NCBI GenBank assembly: GCA_963734395.1
Contig: CAVTGY010000007.1
Location: forward strand, 496,001-560,000
Origin: Bog-756 sp963734395
GTDB taxonomy: Bacteria > Actinomycetota > Acidimicrobiia > Acidimicrobiales > RAAP-2
Direction: 5' to 3'
Length of the DNA stretch: 64,000 bases
The position numbers and the translations under genes were made by a program. The notes below the pieces were generated by a model. The model made no database searches and was not told the origin of the DNA. It was given only the letters and a program-made list of their open reading frames with translations. Numbering within the stretch: position 1 is the first letter of the stretch; every line of letters starts with the position of its first letter. Positions 44,542 through 52,848 of the stretch are shown here, piece after piece.

Positions 44542-44829
44542 ATGCATCTGACCACTTCTCCCACATCCGTCGCTCCATCGGTGGTGTCGGTTCGGTTACC
44601 GGATGCGAGCGCACCGCACCGCACGATGGTTCCGGAACCGATCACCATCGATTGCGGTGACTGCGTGCACCAGGGAACCTCGATATGTGATGACTGCGTG
44701 GTCAGTTTCATCGTCGGACGCCAGCCGGAGGATGCCGTTGTCGTCGATGCCGACCAGGCCCGCACCGTGCGCATGCTCGAGCGTGCCGGCCTGGTCCCCG
44801 GGGTCCGCCATTCGCGCCGGGTGAGCTGA
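44542..44829 (+). CDS. Small conserved CxxC protein
   Basis: 95 residues behind AGGAGG. The core I-D-C-G-D-C-V-H-Q-G-T-S-I-C-D-D-C-V-V-S-F-I-V-G has two Cys-x2-Cys pairs nine residues apart, a spacing suited to one zinc ion. A short helix with D-A-D-Q-A-R-T-V-R-M-L-E-R-A-G-L-V-P follows. The same C-D-D-C-V-V-x-F-I/L pattern is common in unannotated actinobacterial proteins. No function known; it precedes queG by 74 bases and might share its transcript. Confidence 0.68.
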   Translation: MHLTTSPTSVAPSVVSVRLPDASAPHRTMVPEPITIDCGDCVHQGTSICDDCVVSFIVGRQPEDAVVVDADQARTVRMLERAGLVPGVRHSRRVS

Positions 44830-44903
44830 CCGCCGCCCCCGGGGGGACGCAGGCACACTCCGGGCTGTTCGGGCCCATCCGCCGAGCGCGCGACCATTGG
44901 AGT

Positions 44904-46043
44904 GTGCGCCGATCAGCCGTCTCCGACCTCAGCGGGCCCGAGCGGGCCGAAGTCGCCCCCGCCCTGAGTGAAGCCCTGGTCGAGCTCGGACGTCATTCCG
45001 GCCTGGCCTCGGTGGGGATCGCCCACGCCGGCGTGTTCGAGGAGGCCCGTGCCGATCTTCTCGAGCGACGGCGTCAGGGCCTCAACGGCAACATGCAGTT
45101 CACCTACCGGAACCCGGAGCGTTCGACGGACCCGGCGCGGATCCTCCCTGGGGCCAGGGCTCTGGTGGTGGGGGCGTGGAGCTATCGCCATCAGGAGCCG
45201 CTGCCGGTTGCCGGCGAACCCGGGTCCCCTTCCCGGTCCGACCCCGTCGCTCAAGTGGCCCGCTATGCGCGGCGGGATCACTACGCCTCGTTGCGGACCG
45301 CACTCGCCCCCATCGCCGACCGTCTCGGAGCGCTCGGGTGGAGGGCGGTGGTGGTCTGCGACGACAACGCGCTGGTGGACCGGGCGGCGGCACATCGGGC
45401 CGGGCTCGGCTGGTTCGGGAAGAACTCGATGATGCTGCTGCCTGGGCTCGGTTCGTGGTTCGTCCTCGGCACGGTGGTCACCGACGCCCCGCTCCCACCC
45501 ACCGGTCCCGGTGACCCGACGCCTCACGCCCAGGGGTGTGGGAGCTGCGCCCGATGCCTCACCTCCTGCCCGACCGGTGCACTGGTATCGCCGGGGGTGG
45601 TGGACGCCCGTCGCTGCCTGGCCTGGTTGGTGCAATCGCCCGGATCCTTCCCCGAGGAGCACCGTCGGGCGCTGGGCGACCGCATCTACGGGTGCGACGA
45701 GTGCCAGCAGGTCTGCCCGATCAACCGGGTCGCCGACCGGCGCGACCCGCCCTCGCCGCCGGACCCGGAGAGCGAGCCGTGGGTCGGTTTGCTCGAGCTC
45801 CTCGAGGCCAGCGACGCCGAGCTGATGGCCCGGCACGGCCGTTGGTACATACCCGATCGGGATCCCCGCTACGTGCGGAGGAACGCACTGGTGGCCCTGG
45901 GCAACGTCGGCAATGGCAACCATGCCCCGACCCGGCGCGCGCTGCAGCGCTGGCTGGCTTCGGACGACGCCATGATGGTCGAGCACGCCGCTTGGGCGGC
46001 CCGTGAACTGGGTCGTTACGACCTGGTGGACGGGGCCAGGTGA
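44904..46043 (+). CDS. queG: Epoxyqueuosine reductase
   Basis: 379 residues from GTG 44904. QueG features: an N-terminal cobalamin/substrate domain (G-I-A-H-A-G-V-F, Y-A-R-R-D-H-Y) and G-L-G-W-F-G-K-N-S. Two 4Fe-4S motifs are C-G-S-C-A-R-C-L-T-S-C-P-T-G-A and C-D-E-C-Q-Q-V-C-P, and a HEAT-like C-terminus (A-L-V-A-L-G-N-V-G-N, A-A-W-A-A-R-E-L-G) closes the protein. It reduces epoxyqueuosine to queuosine at position 34 of GUN-anticodon tRNAs using cobalamin. Other queuosine genes are not in the window. The stop overlaps the glycosyltransferase start as GTGA. Confidence 0.95.
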   Translation: MRRSAVSDLSGPERAEVAPALSEALVELGRHSGLASVGIAHAGVFEEARADLLERRRQGLNGNMQFTYRNPERSTDPARILPGARALVVGAWSYRHQEPLPVAGEPGSPSRSDPVAQVARYARRDHYASLRTALAPIADRLGALGWRAVVVCDDNALVDRAAAHRAGLGWFGKNSMMLLPGLGSWFVLGTVVTDAPLPPTGPGDPTPHAQGCGSCARCLTSCPTGALVSPGVVDARRCLAWLVQSPGSFPEEHRRALGDRIYGCDECQQVCPINRVADRRDPPSPPDPESEPWVGLLELLEASDAELMARHGRWYIPDRDPRYVRRNALVALGNVGNGNHAPTRRALQRWLASDDAMMVEHAAWAARELGRYDLVDGAR

Positions 46044-47182
46044 CCCATCTACTGGTGACCAACGACTTCCCTCCCAAGGTGGGGGGGATCCAGGCCTACC
46101 TGTGGGAGCTGTGGCGTCGGCTCGATCCCGACACCTTCGCGGTGCTCACCGCCTCCTCCCATCCCGACGCCCCGGCCTTCGACCGCCAGCAGGCCGCCGC
46201 CGGGTTCCGAATCGAACGGGTGGCCGGCCGGGTGCTGATGCCCACCCCGATGACCGTCCGTCGCATTCGGGACACGGCCCGCCGGGTCGGGGCCGACCTG
46301 GTGGTCCTCGACCCGGTGTTGCCCCTCGGCATGGTCGGTCCGCGCCTCGGTCTTCCTTACGCCGTGTTGATCCACGGGGCGGAGCTGGCTCTCCCCGGTC
46401 GGCTGCCAGCATCTCGCCGAATGGTGAGCCACGTGCTCCGTCGCAGTGTCCTGGCGGTGTCGGCCGGTGGCTATCCCGCCACCGAGGCCCGCCGTGCCGG
46501 GCGGGGAGCTCCGATGCCGCCGGTCGTGGAAATCCCACCGGGGGTCGACCTCGAGCGCTTCCGGCCGCTGACCGCCGCGCAGCGACAAGCGGCACGCCGC
46601 GACTTCGGGCTCCCGGCCGACGGCCCGTTGGTGGTCAGCGTGAGTCGGTTGGTGCCGCGCAAGGGAATGGACGTGCTCATCGACGCGTCGGTACGGCTGA
46701 GGGCCGAGGTGCCCGATCTGACCGTGGCCATCGCCGGTCGTGGCCGCGATTCCGAGCGCCTGGCCGGCAGGGTGGCGGAGTATGGCGCGCCGGTTCGCCT
46801 GTTGGGCGGGGTCAGTGACGCGCAACTGCCTGGGCTGGTCGGGGCGGCTGACGTGTTCGTCATGCTCTGCCGCAACCGCTGGCTCGGACTCGAGCAGGAG
46901 GGTTTTGGCATCGTCTTCCTCGAAGCGGCCGCGGCCGGGGTACCCCAGGTGGCCGGCGCCTCCGGTGGCGCCGGCGAAGCGGTGGAGCACGGGGTGACCG
47001 GACTGCTGGTGAACCGTCCGACCGACGTGGGTGCTGCCACCCGGGCCATCGGTCAGCTCCTGGGCGATCACGCGTTGCGTGAACGGATGGGAGCGTCGAG
47101 TCGGCGCCGGGTCGAGGCATCCTTCGACTATGACAAACTCGCCCCTAGGCTGGCCGCGTCGCTTGCTGACGTGACAGGCTGA
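46040..47182 (+). CDS. GT4-family glycosyltransferase, PimB'-like (GDP-mannose-dependent)
   Basis: 380 residues from GTG 46040. GT-B fold: N-terminal N-D-F-P-P-K-V-G-G-I-Q-A-Y near 8-20 (acceptor side), then S-R-L-V-P-R-K-G-M-D near 205. The donor motif E-Q-E-G-F-G-I-V-F-L-E-A (E-x7-E) near 280-291 completes it. The N-terminal signature is that of mannosyltransferases acting on phosphatidylinositol mannoside (PimB'/PimC) and related actinobacterial lipids. Product likely a mannosylated inner-membrane lipid; donor GDP-mannose is assumed from the family. Coupled by GTGA overlap to queG, although the two functions are unrelated. Confidence 0.85.
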   Translation: MTHLLVTNDFPPKVGGIQAYLWELWRRLDPDTFAVLTASSHPDAPAFDRQQAAAGFRIERVAGRVLMPTPMTVRRIRDTARRVGADLVVLDPVLPLGMVGPRLGLPYAVLIHGAELALPGRLPASRRMVSHVLRRSVLAVSAGGYPATEARRAGRGAPMPPVVEIPPGVDLERFRPLTAAQRQAARRDFGLPADGPLVVSVSRLVPRKGMDVLIDASVRLRAEVPDLTVAIAGRGRDSERLAGRVAEYGAPVRLLGGVSDAQLPGLVGAADVFVMLCRNRWLGLEQEGFGIVFLEAAAAGVPQVAGASGGAGEAVEHGVTGLLVNRPTDVGAATRAIGQLLGDHALRERMGASSRRRVEASFDYDKLAPRLAASLADVTG

Positions 47183-47221
47183 GGTCTGTACAGCCGGATC
47201 AACCGAGGAGGAGGGCCGATC

Positions 47222-47665
47222 GTGGCGGAACAAGCCACCGAACGAATGGTCGTGTCGGCCACACCGGAGCGTTGTTTCGAAGTGAGCGCCGACATCGGCG
47301 CCTACCCCCAATGGGCCTCCGACATCAAGGAAGTCACTATCGAGGAGCGTGACGATCAGGGCCGTCCTCAGCTGGTGGCCTTTCGGGCGGCGGCATTCGG
47401 CAGAAGCACCAGCTACACCCTGGCCTATGACTTCAGCGAGGCCCCGCAAGTGCTGGCCTGGGTGCAGACCAGAGGTGACATCACCTCCAAGCTGGATGGC
47501 CGTTATGTCTTCGCTTCCAACGGGGACGGTGGCACCGAGGTCACCTACCACCTTGAAGTGGAGATGAAGGTACCCCTACCCGGTTTCATCAAGATGCGGG
47601 CCCAGAGCCGCATCATGTCGATCGCCCTTCGCGAACTGAAGGCTCGGGTCGAATCGACGGCCTGA
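47222..47665 (+). CDS. SRPBCC (polyketide cyclase / START-like) domain protein
   Basis: 147 residues from GTG 47222 (GGAGGAGGG upstream). The START-like pattern is clear: M-V-V-S-A-T-P-E-R-C-F-E-V-S-A-D-I-G-A-Y-P-Q-W-A-S-D-I-K-E-V at the start. This is followed by strands ending in G-T-E-V-T-Y-H-L-E-V-E-M and a long C-terminal helix. These proteins bind hydrophobic ligands in a helix-grip fold. In mycobacteria, similar proteins sit next to lipid or glycolipid genes. Directly after the PimB'-like gene, so a role with lipids is a reasonable but unproved guess. Confidence 0.85.
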   Translation: MAEQATERMVVSATPERCFEVSADIGAYPQWASDIKEVTIEERDDQGRPQLVAFRAAAFGRSTSYTLAYDFSEAPQVLAWVQTRGDITSKLDGRYVFASNGDGGTEVTYHLEVEMKVPLPGFIKMRAQSRIMSIALRELKARVESTA

Positions 47666-47699
47666 CCGGCGGGGCCGGGCTCCCAGCACATCGGCGGCG

Positions 47700-48401
47700 A
47701 TGAAGGTCGGCATCACCCTTCCGCAGTTTCAGGACGAGGCCGACTCTGCCCTCGATGCCGCCCGGCGTGCCGAAGCCCTGGGCATCGACGGCGTCTTCTG
47801 CTTCGACCACCTGTGGCCTATAGGACAACCCGGCCGGCCGGTGCTGTCTTCGACCCCGCTGCTCGGCGCGTTGGTGGCCTCCACCTCCACCATCGCCGTG
47901 GGGACCCTGGTGGCCCGGGTGGGCCTGGTACCCGACGAGATGCTGGTGGCGGTGCTGTCCAGCATCTCGACCCTCAGTAACGGCCGACTGATTGCCGGGA
48001 TCGGGACCGGTGACCGGATGAGCAGGGCGGAGAACGAGGCATACGGGCTGCCGTTCGAGTCGGCCGACCGCCGCCGGGCACGGCTGGCCATCGTGGCTTC
48101 GGCCGTGCGCGGCCTGGGGATCCCGGTGTGGATCGGCGGGGGCCTCCCCCAAAACGCCGAGCTGGCCCGGGCGGTCGGCGCCGCGATCAACCTGTGGGAG
48201 GCCGCCACCTCGGAGGTGGTGCAGCTGGCCGCGACGGGGATCGAGGTCACCTGGGCCGGGCCGATCGGCGAGACCGCGTCCGAGGCGACCGACCACCTGG
48301 GCCAGTTGTCCGCGGCCAAGGCGACCTGGGCGGTATGCGCCTGGCCCGACTCGATCGAGATGGTTGCCGAAGCGGCCGACAGGGTACGTGCCGCACCCTG
48401 A
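47700..48401 (+). CDS. LLM-class, F420-dependent-type oxidoreductase
   Basis: 233 residues. Luciferase-like fold: M-K-V-G-I-T-L-P-Q-F at the N-terminus, G-V-F-C-F-D-H-L-W-P near 30-39, G-T-L-V-A-R-V near 64, and G-R-L-I-A-G-I-G-T-G-D near 97. This short actinobacterial branch lacks the longer insertion of luciferases and usually binds F420H2 or FMN. W-I-G-G-G-L-P-Q-N near 138 begins the last barrel segment. Substrate unknown. In line with the preceding SRPBCC gene and likely in one transcript. Confidence 0.85.
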   Translation: MKVGITLPQFQDEADSALDAARRAEALGIDGVFCFDHLWPIGQPGRPVLSSTPLLGALVASTSTIAVGTLVARVGLVPDEMLVAVLSSISTLSNGRLIAGIGTGDRMSRAENEAYGLPFESADRRRARLAIVASAVRGLGIPVWIGGGLPQNAELARAVGAAINLWEAATSEVVQLAATGIEVTWAGPIGETASEATDHLGQLSAAKATWAVCAWPDSIEMVAEAADRVRAAP

Positions 48402-48450
48402 CCCAACACGATGTCAGGGGGCGGGGGAGCACCGGCGGTAACCTCGGGGC

Positions 48451-49653
48451 ATGGAGTTCCGCAGGATCAACAGTCTCCCGCCCTACGTCTTTGCCACCAT
48501 CAACAGCCTGCGGGACATCGGTCGCCGCCAGGGCCGCGACGTGATCGATCTGGGATTTGGCAATCCCGACCTCCCCTCGCCTGACGTAGCGGTGGAGAAG
48601 CTGGCCGAAGCGGCCCGAAATCCGCGCAACCACCGCTATTCGGCGAGTCGGGGCATCCCCAAGATCCGCCAGGCGATCACCGACCTCTACTTGCGCAAGT
48701 TCGAGGTCGAGTTGGACCCGGACACCGAGGTGGTGACCACCATCGGCGCCAAAGAGGGCCTTTCCCATTTGATGTGGGTGTTGGTGGGACCGGGGGACAC
48801 CGCGCTGGTGCCGTCCCCGTCCTATCCCATCCACATCTACGCTCCCTTGTTTGCCGGCGCCGACGTGCGCCACGTGCGCCTGGACACGTTGGGTGCGGGA
48901 ACCGGCGCCAGCCCCGGCGAAGCATTCTTCGGCAACCTGATGGAGGCATGGGAGTCGGCATGGCCCAAGCCGAGGGTGGTCGTGCTCTCCTTCCCCCACA
49001 ACCCGACCACCGAATGCGTGGACCTGGCGTGGATGACCCGGCTGGTCGAGTTCGCCCGCGAACACGACATCGTGCTGGTCCACGACTTCGCCTATGCCGA
49101 CATCGCATTTGACGGGTACACCCCGCCCTCGATCCTGCAGGTGCCCGGGGCCAAAGAGGTCGCGGTTGAGTTGTACACGATGACCAAGTCCTTCTCCATG
49201 GCGGGGTGGCGGGTCGGATTTCTGGTCGGCAATGCCGACATCGTCCAGGCGCTGACCAAGCTCAAGAGCTACCTCGACTACGGAACCTTCCAACCGATCC
49301 AGATCGCCGCCATCGTGGCCATGAACGAGGCGCCCGACTATCCCAAACTGATCAACGAGACCTACCAGGCCCGGCGCGACGCTCTCTGTGACGGATTGAA
49401 CCGCATCGGCTGGGAGATCACCCCCCCGCGGGGAACCATGTTCGTGTGGGCCCCGATTCCCGAGCCCTATCTGGAGATGGGATCACTGGAATTCTCCAAA
49501 TTCTTGGTGACAGAGGCCGACGTGGCCACCTCGCCCGGGGTTGGTTTCGGTCCGGGAGGTGACCCCTATGTTCGTTTCGCCCTCATCGAGAATGAGCAGC
49601 GGATCGGCCAGGGGGTGCGCAGCCTGCGCCGCGCCCTGACCAGACTGCGCTGA
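48451..49653 (+). CDS. Class I/II aminotransferase, AlaC-like (glutamate-pyruvate type)
   Basis: 400 residues. The start R-I-N-S-L-P-P-Y-V-F-A-T-I-N closely follows the E. coli AlaC N-terminus. F-G-N-P-D-L-P-S near 36, and the catalytic Lys in T-M-T-K-S-F-S-M-A-G-W-R near 240. F-P-H-N-P-T-T near 185 has Asn of the PLP-binding triad and P-R-G-T-M-F-V-W near 330. Likely converts pyruvate + glutamate to alanine + 2-oxoglutarate, or acts on a related 2-oxo acid. Cytosolic, PLP-dependent dimer. Convergent with the SMP-30 gene, 8 bases apart. Confidence 0.88.
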   Translation: MEFRRINSLPPYVFATINSLRDIGRRQGRDVIDLGFGNPDLPSPDVAVEKLAEAARNPRNHRYSASRGIPKIRQAITDLYLRKFEVELDPDTEVVTTIGAKEGLSHLMWVLVGPGDTALVPSPSYPIHIYAPLFAGADVRHVRLDTLGAGTGASPGEAFFGNLMEAWESAWPKPRVVVLSFPHNPTTECVDLAWMTRLVEFAREHDIVLVHDFAYADIAFDGYTPPSILQVPGAKEVAVELYTMTKSFSMAGWRVGFLVGNADIVQALTKLKSYLDYGTFQPIQIAAIVAMNEAPDYPKLINETYQARRDALCDGLNRIGWEITPPRGTMFVWAPIPEPYLEMGSLEFSKFLVTEADVATSPGVGFGPGGDPYVRFALIENEQRIGQGVRSLRRALTRLR

Positions 49654-49661
49654 CCCGGATC

Positions 49662-50558
49662 TCAGGGTAGGCCGGCACCGCCGACCTCGACCGGTGCCTG
49701 CTCGATCCGTCCCGACCGTTCCATGCTGACCACCGACTCAGTACCGGTCGGAGCGGTCATCACATAGAGGGTGCTGCGGTCGGCACCCCCTAACATGCAG
49801 GCGAAACTGGGCTGGGAGGTGGATACCCGATCGACGACGTCGCCACCCTCGGCCACCAGGATGCACTCGGGGTACCTGGCGTTGGCCACCCACACCCTCC
49901 CCGCGGCGTCCAGGCATATCCCATCGGGTGAGCACCGCGAAAGCGTGGCCCACTCCCGTCTTCCGCTGAGCTCCCCGTCATCACCCACGTCGAATGCGGT
50001 AAGACGGCTGGCCAGCGTCTCGGCCACGATCAGGGTCCGTCCTTCGGGGGTGATGACCATTCCGTTGGGGAAATGGAGATCCTCTGCGGCGACATGGGCC
50101 GATCCGTCCGGCTCTATGCGCACCAACGAAGCGGTCGGTGGACCGGGTGGTGTCACCAGCGCCACCGGGCCGCGCTCCTCGATGAACCGGTCGAGGTCGA
50201 ACCCGAAGTTCCCCACGTACGCCCGCCCGTCCCGGTCCACCACCATGTCATTTCCGTAGAAGGTGGCGATCGGCTTGAGGTCGCCGTGCTCGACGAGCTT
50301 CCCGTCGACCTCGAGACGAAAGACGACGCGCTGCTTGCGGGAGACCACCAGCAGGTTACCGTCGGGCATCCAACCGAGGCCGGCCGGCTCACCGGGGACC
50401 TCGAGCTCGACCCGGTCGTCTCCCCCTTCCCCGACCGATCGAACGGATCCGGCGTAGAAATCCACGTACCACAGGCGTCCGGCGTGCCATCGGGGGCACT
50501 CACCGAAATGGAGGCCGTCGACCAACGGGCGAGCCTCCGTCGACGCCCGGTCGTTCAT
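49662..50558 (-). CDS. SMP-30/gluconolactonase-type lactonase
   Basis: 298 residues of a six-bladed beta-propeller family. Metal ligands are seen as Glu in F-G-E-C-P-R-W near 18-24, Asn in Y-G-N-D-M near 104, and Asp in C-S-P-D-G-I-C-L-D near 210. F-P-N-G-M near 162 is another conserved loop. The enzyme opens a sugar or other lactone with Ca2+/Zn2+. It overlaps the TetR gene as ATGA, so its production is tied to that regulator. The true substrate cannot be read. Confidence 0.88.
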   Translation of the reverse strand: MNDRASTEARPLVDGLHFGECPRWHAGRLWYVDFYAGSVRSVGEGGDDRVELEVPGEPAGLGWMPDGNLLVVSRKQRVVFRLEVDGKLVEHGDLKPIATFYGNDMVVDRDGRAYVGNFGFDLDRFIEERGPVALVTPPGPPTASLVRIEPDGSAHVAAEDLHFPNGMVITPEGRTLIVAETLASRLTAFDVGDDGELSGRREWATLSRCSPDGICLDAAGRVWVANARYPECILVAEGGDVVDRVSTSQPSFACMLGGADRSTLYVMTAPTGTESVVSMERSGRIEQAPVEVGGAGLP

Positions 50559-51172
50559 GCGATCCGACGTGTCGCGACGGAGCGGTTGGTGGCTACGTAT
50601 CCCTGACGACAGAAGGCGATGGCAGCGTCTGCCACCCGGTCCGCATCTTCGCCCTTCTCCAACACCAACACCCGGGCCAGATGGGCGGTCACCCCGAGGA
50701 TCGCCTGGGTCAGGACGACCGGGTCCTCCCCGCGCAGAAGACCCGCGGTGATGCCCGCGCTGACGTGCGGCAGGGCATCGGCGACGATCCGGGCGTCGCC
50801 TTGTCTGATCATCGGAGCGAAGCGCTCTTCGGTCCGCGCGAATTCCATCAGCACGAAGAGGTGGCGGTGTTCGGAAAGCCAGTGCAGCGTGGATCGGATC
50901 CCGCTCTCGATGCGCCGGGCGGGATCGTGCTCCCCGGCAATGGCCTCGCGTTGGGCCTGGCGCATCGAGTGGAGGGCGTCGGTCAGGATCTCGCTGAGCA
51001 GCTGGTCCTTGGAGTCGAAATACCAGTAGAAGACCCCCTTGCCGACGCCGAGCCCGTCCACGATCCTGGTGACCGGAGTGGAGTGGTACCCATCGGCAGC
51101 GAAGCTACGGGCGGCATAGTCCATCAGCTCGCGCCGGCGCATTGCGCCTTTGGGTGTGAGACGACGGGACAT
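50555..51172 (-). CDS. TetR-family transcriptional regulator
   Basis: 205 residues. N-terminal helix-turn-helix: A-A-R-S-F-A-A-D-G-Y-H-S-T-P-V-T-R-I-V near 20-38 then G-V-G-K-G-V-F-Y-W-Y-F-D-S-K-D-Q-L-L near 43-60. The rest is an all-helical ligand-binding domain. TetR dimers repress promoters until a ligand binds. Its last codons overlap the start of the lactonase gene (ATGA), suggesting it controls its own operon. No palindrome was seen clearly in the 65 bases upstream. Confidence 0.9.
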   Translation of the reverse strand: MSRRLTPKGAMRRRELMDYAARSFAADGYHSTPVTRIVDGLGVGKGVFYWYFDSKDQLLSEILTDALHSMRQAQREAIAGEHDPARRIESGIRSTLHWLSEHRHLFVLMEFARTEERFAPMIRQGDARIVADALPHVSAGITAGLLRGEDPVVLTQAILGVTAHLARVLVLEKGEDADRVADAAIAFCRQGYVATNRSVATRRIA

Positions 51173-51237
51173 GGCTCCTAGACGCTAGGGGCGGTCCGGG
51201 TGGCGGTCAATGCACCGGTCGTACCACAGGTCGCCGG

Positions 51238-52068
51238 TCACCCGAGGGTCGGAGTGACCACCACGGCCCGGCCGAAGCTGGCGCGCATCACTGCGGCCGT
51301 CGAGGTGAACAGGGCCCGCTTTGGAAGGCCGAGGGTTCGCAGTTCGTCGGCCATCGGGTGATCACCCAGCACAAGAGTGGCCCCGCCGAACCGACCGGTG
51401 GTGCCGGTCGCCGAGGAGGTCCACTCGGTGCGCCGGAGCACGCCGTCGGCGAATGAATAGCTCGGTGGCGACTGGGTGGGCAATCGGATGCGGCCGCCGG
51501 CAGCCATGGTCAGCGACAGCACATGGACCCCGTCGTCGACCAGTCGGACCGAGGTGCCGGCGCCGCGCCGGGCCGCGCCGGGCTCGGGCTCGTCGATGTC
51601 GATGGAGGTCACCCACTTGGGGAAGCCCCAGATGTCCCGACCGGCGGTGCAGGTGAACTCCTGATCGACCGGGAGTCGATGGATGTAGGCACCGACGGCA
51701 CCGGAGGCGAACTCGCGCAGTCTCTGCACCGGGGAGGCGGGCTGCGGTGCGTCATGGGGCCGGACCACGAAGCTGACCGCCACCTCGTGGTACGGGTCGA
51801 GGTCGGTGTCGTCGTATCGGCACACCGCCAGGGCCACCAAGGCCTTGCCCGGAAGCGGACCGGTGACCTCCAGGCCGGTGGGGGAGACGATGCGCTGGGC
51901 GGCATCGGCGGGAACCAGGTACTGGACGCCCCACTGCCCGGCGCGGCGCACCTCGACCGGGAGTCCCACCGTGCGACCCATGACCGTCCACGAATGGACG
52001 CCGGCATCGCCGGCATCGCCGGTGGTCGGGTCACCCCGGGTAGCGGGGTCAGTGATCGGTGCGGTCAC
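51238..52068 (-). CDS. Acetoacetate-decarboxylase-like protein
   Basis: 276 residues of the PF06314 fold. A W-G-F-P-K-W motif near 145-150 holds a Lys in the usual place of the Schiff-base residue, preceded by the strand G-A-Y-I-H-R-L-P. V-S-F-V-V-R-P-H near 95 is another core strand. The broader family includes decarboxylases and aldolase-dehydratases acting on 2-oxo acids, so a specific acetoacetate activity is not claimed. No export signal. Divergent from the PlsC-like gene and just upstream of the TetR gene on the same strand. Confidence 0.75.
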   Translation of the reverse strand: MTAPITDPATRGDPTTGDAGDAGVHSWTVMGRTVGLPVEVRRAGQWGVQYLVPADAAQRIVSPTGLEVTGPLPGKALVALAVCRYDDTDLDPYHEVAVSFVVRPHDAPQPASPVQRLREFASGAVGAYIHRLPVDQEFTCTAGRDIWGFPKWVTSIDIDEPEPGAARRGAGTSVRLVDDGVHVLSLTMAAGGRIRLPTQSPPSYSFADGVLRRTEWTSSATGTTGRFGGATLVLGDHPMADELRTLGLPKRALFTSTAAVMRASFGRAVVVTPTLG

Positions 52069-52104
52069 CGGTGCAGTAGATCACAGCCGGCGGTACCGTT
52101 GCCC

Positions 52105-52762
52105 GTGGCCTACTGGTTGCTCAAAGTGGTGCTGACCCCGGTGTTCCACCTGCTCTGGCGCGTCAAGGTCGAGGGCCGTGAGCACGTGCCCCGTCGCGGC
52201 CCCGCCGTGCTGGCCGCAAATCACCAATCGTTTTGCGACTCGTTCTTCTTGCCTCTGGTGCTTCGCCGTCGGGTGACCTATGTGGCCAAAGCCGAGTACT
52301 TCGACGACCGGCGCACGGCATGGTTCTTTCGGGCCGCCGGACAGATTCCCATGCATCGGGGAGGAGGGGACGCATCGCAGCGGGCTCTCGACACCGCCAC
52401 CGAGGTCCTCGACGCGGGAAATCTGCTGGGGATCTATCCCGAGGGGACCCGGGCTCCCGATGAGCGGTTGCACAAAGGCCACACCGGAGCCGCGCGGTCT
52501 GTCATTGCACTGTGGCGTCCCGATCATCCCGGTCGGCATCGCCGGCACCCGGGCGGTGCAGCCGCCGGGGTCCCGACTGATGCGCCCGTTCCGGACGGTG
52601 ACCATACGGTTCGGACCTCCGCTGTCCGGCGATCGGGATCGGTCGGATGTCGACGAACAGGCCGAGCTGCGGGCGTTGACCGACCAATTGATGCGGGAGA
52701 TCGCCAGTCGATCTGGTCAGGAATATGTCGACCGCTATGCCCATCGGGCCGGGGCTAGTTGA
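52105..52762 (+). CDS. 1-acyl-glycerol-3-phosphate acyltransferase-type (PlsC) protein with an apparent frameshift
   Basis: From GTG 52105: an N-terminal hydrophobic helix (W-L-L-K-V-V-L-T-P-V-F-H-L-L-W), the catalytic H-x4-D box in A-N-H-Q-S-F-C-D, Y-P-E-G-T-R and then K-G-H-T-G-A-A-R at 52497. From there the protein-like sequence is in the next frame: L-S-L-H-C-G-V-P-I-I-P-V-G-I-A-G-T, later V-T-I-R-F-G-P-P-L, to the stop at 52762. Removing one base near 52498 gives a normal ~218-residue PlsC. PlsC puts the second acyl chain on lysophosphatidic acid; some relatives acylate other glycerolipids. As written, the second half of the catalytic domain is lost. Confidence 0.83.
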
Positions 52763-52848
52763 GGTCCCATTGCGAGGTCCGATCGCATCCGATGTTGTAA
52801 TCAATCGGAAACAGTCCGTACACAGGGACCGCCTAGCCTGAGCCGGAA

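Noticed and set aside
46049..47551. Open frame of 500 codons antisense to the PimB'-like glycosyltransferase
   Set aside because: Shadow frame without motifs; the + strand has the GT4 signatures.
3456..52500. Programmed ribosomal frameshifting as the cause of the four frame breaks
   Set aside because: No slippery heptamer or downstream structure at the break points, and the four families are not known for programmed frameshifting.
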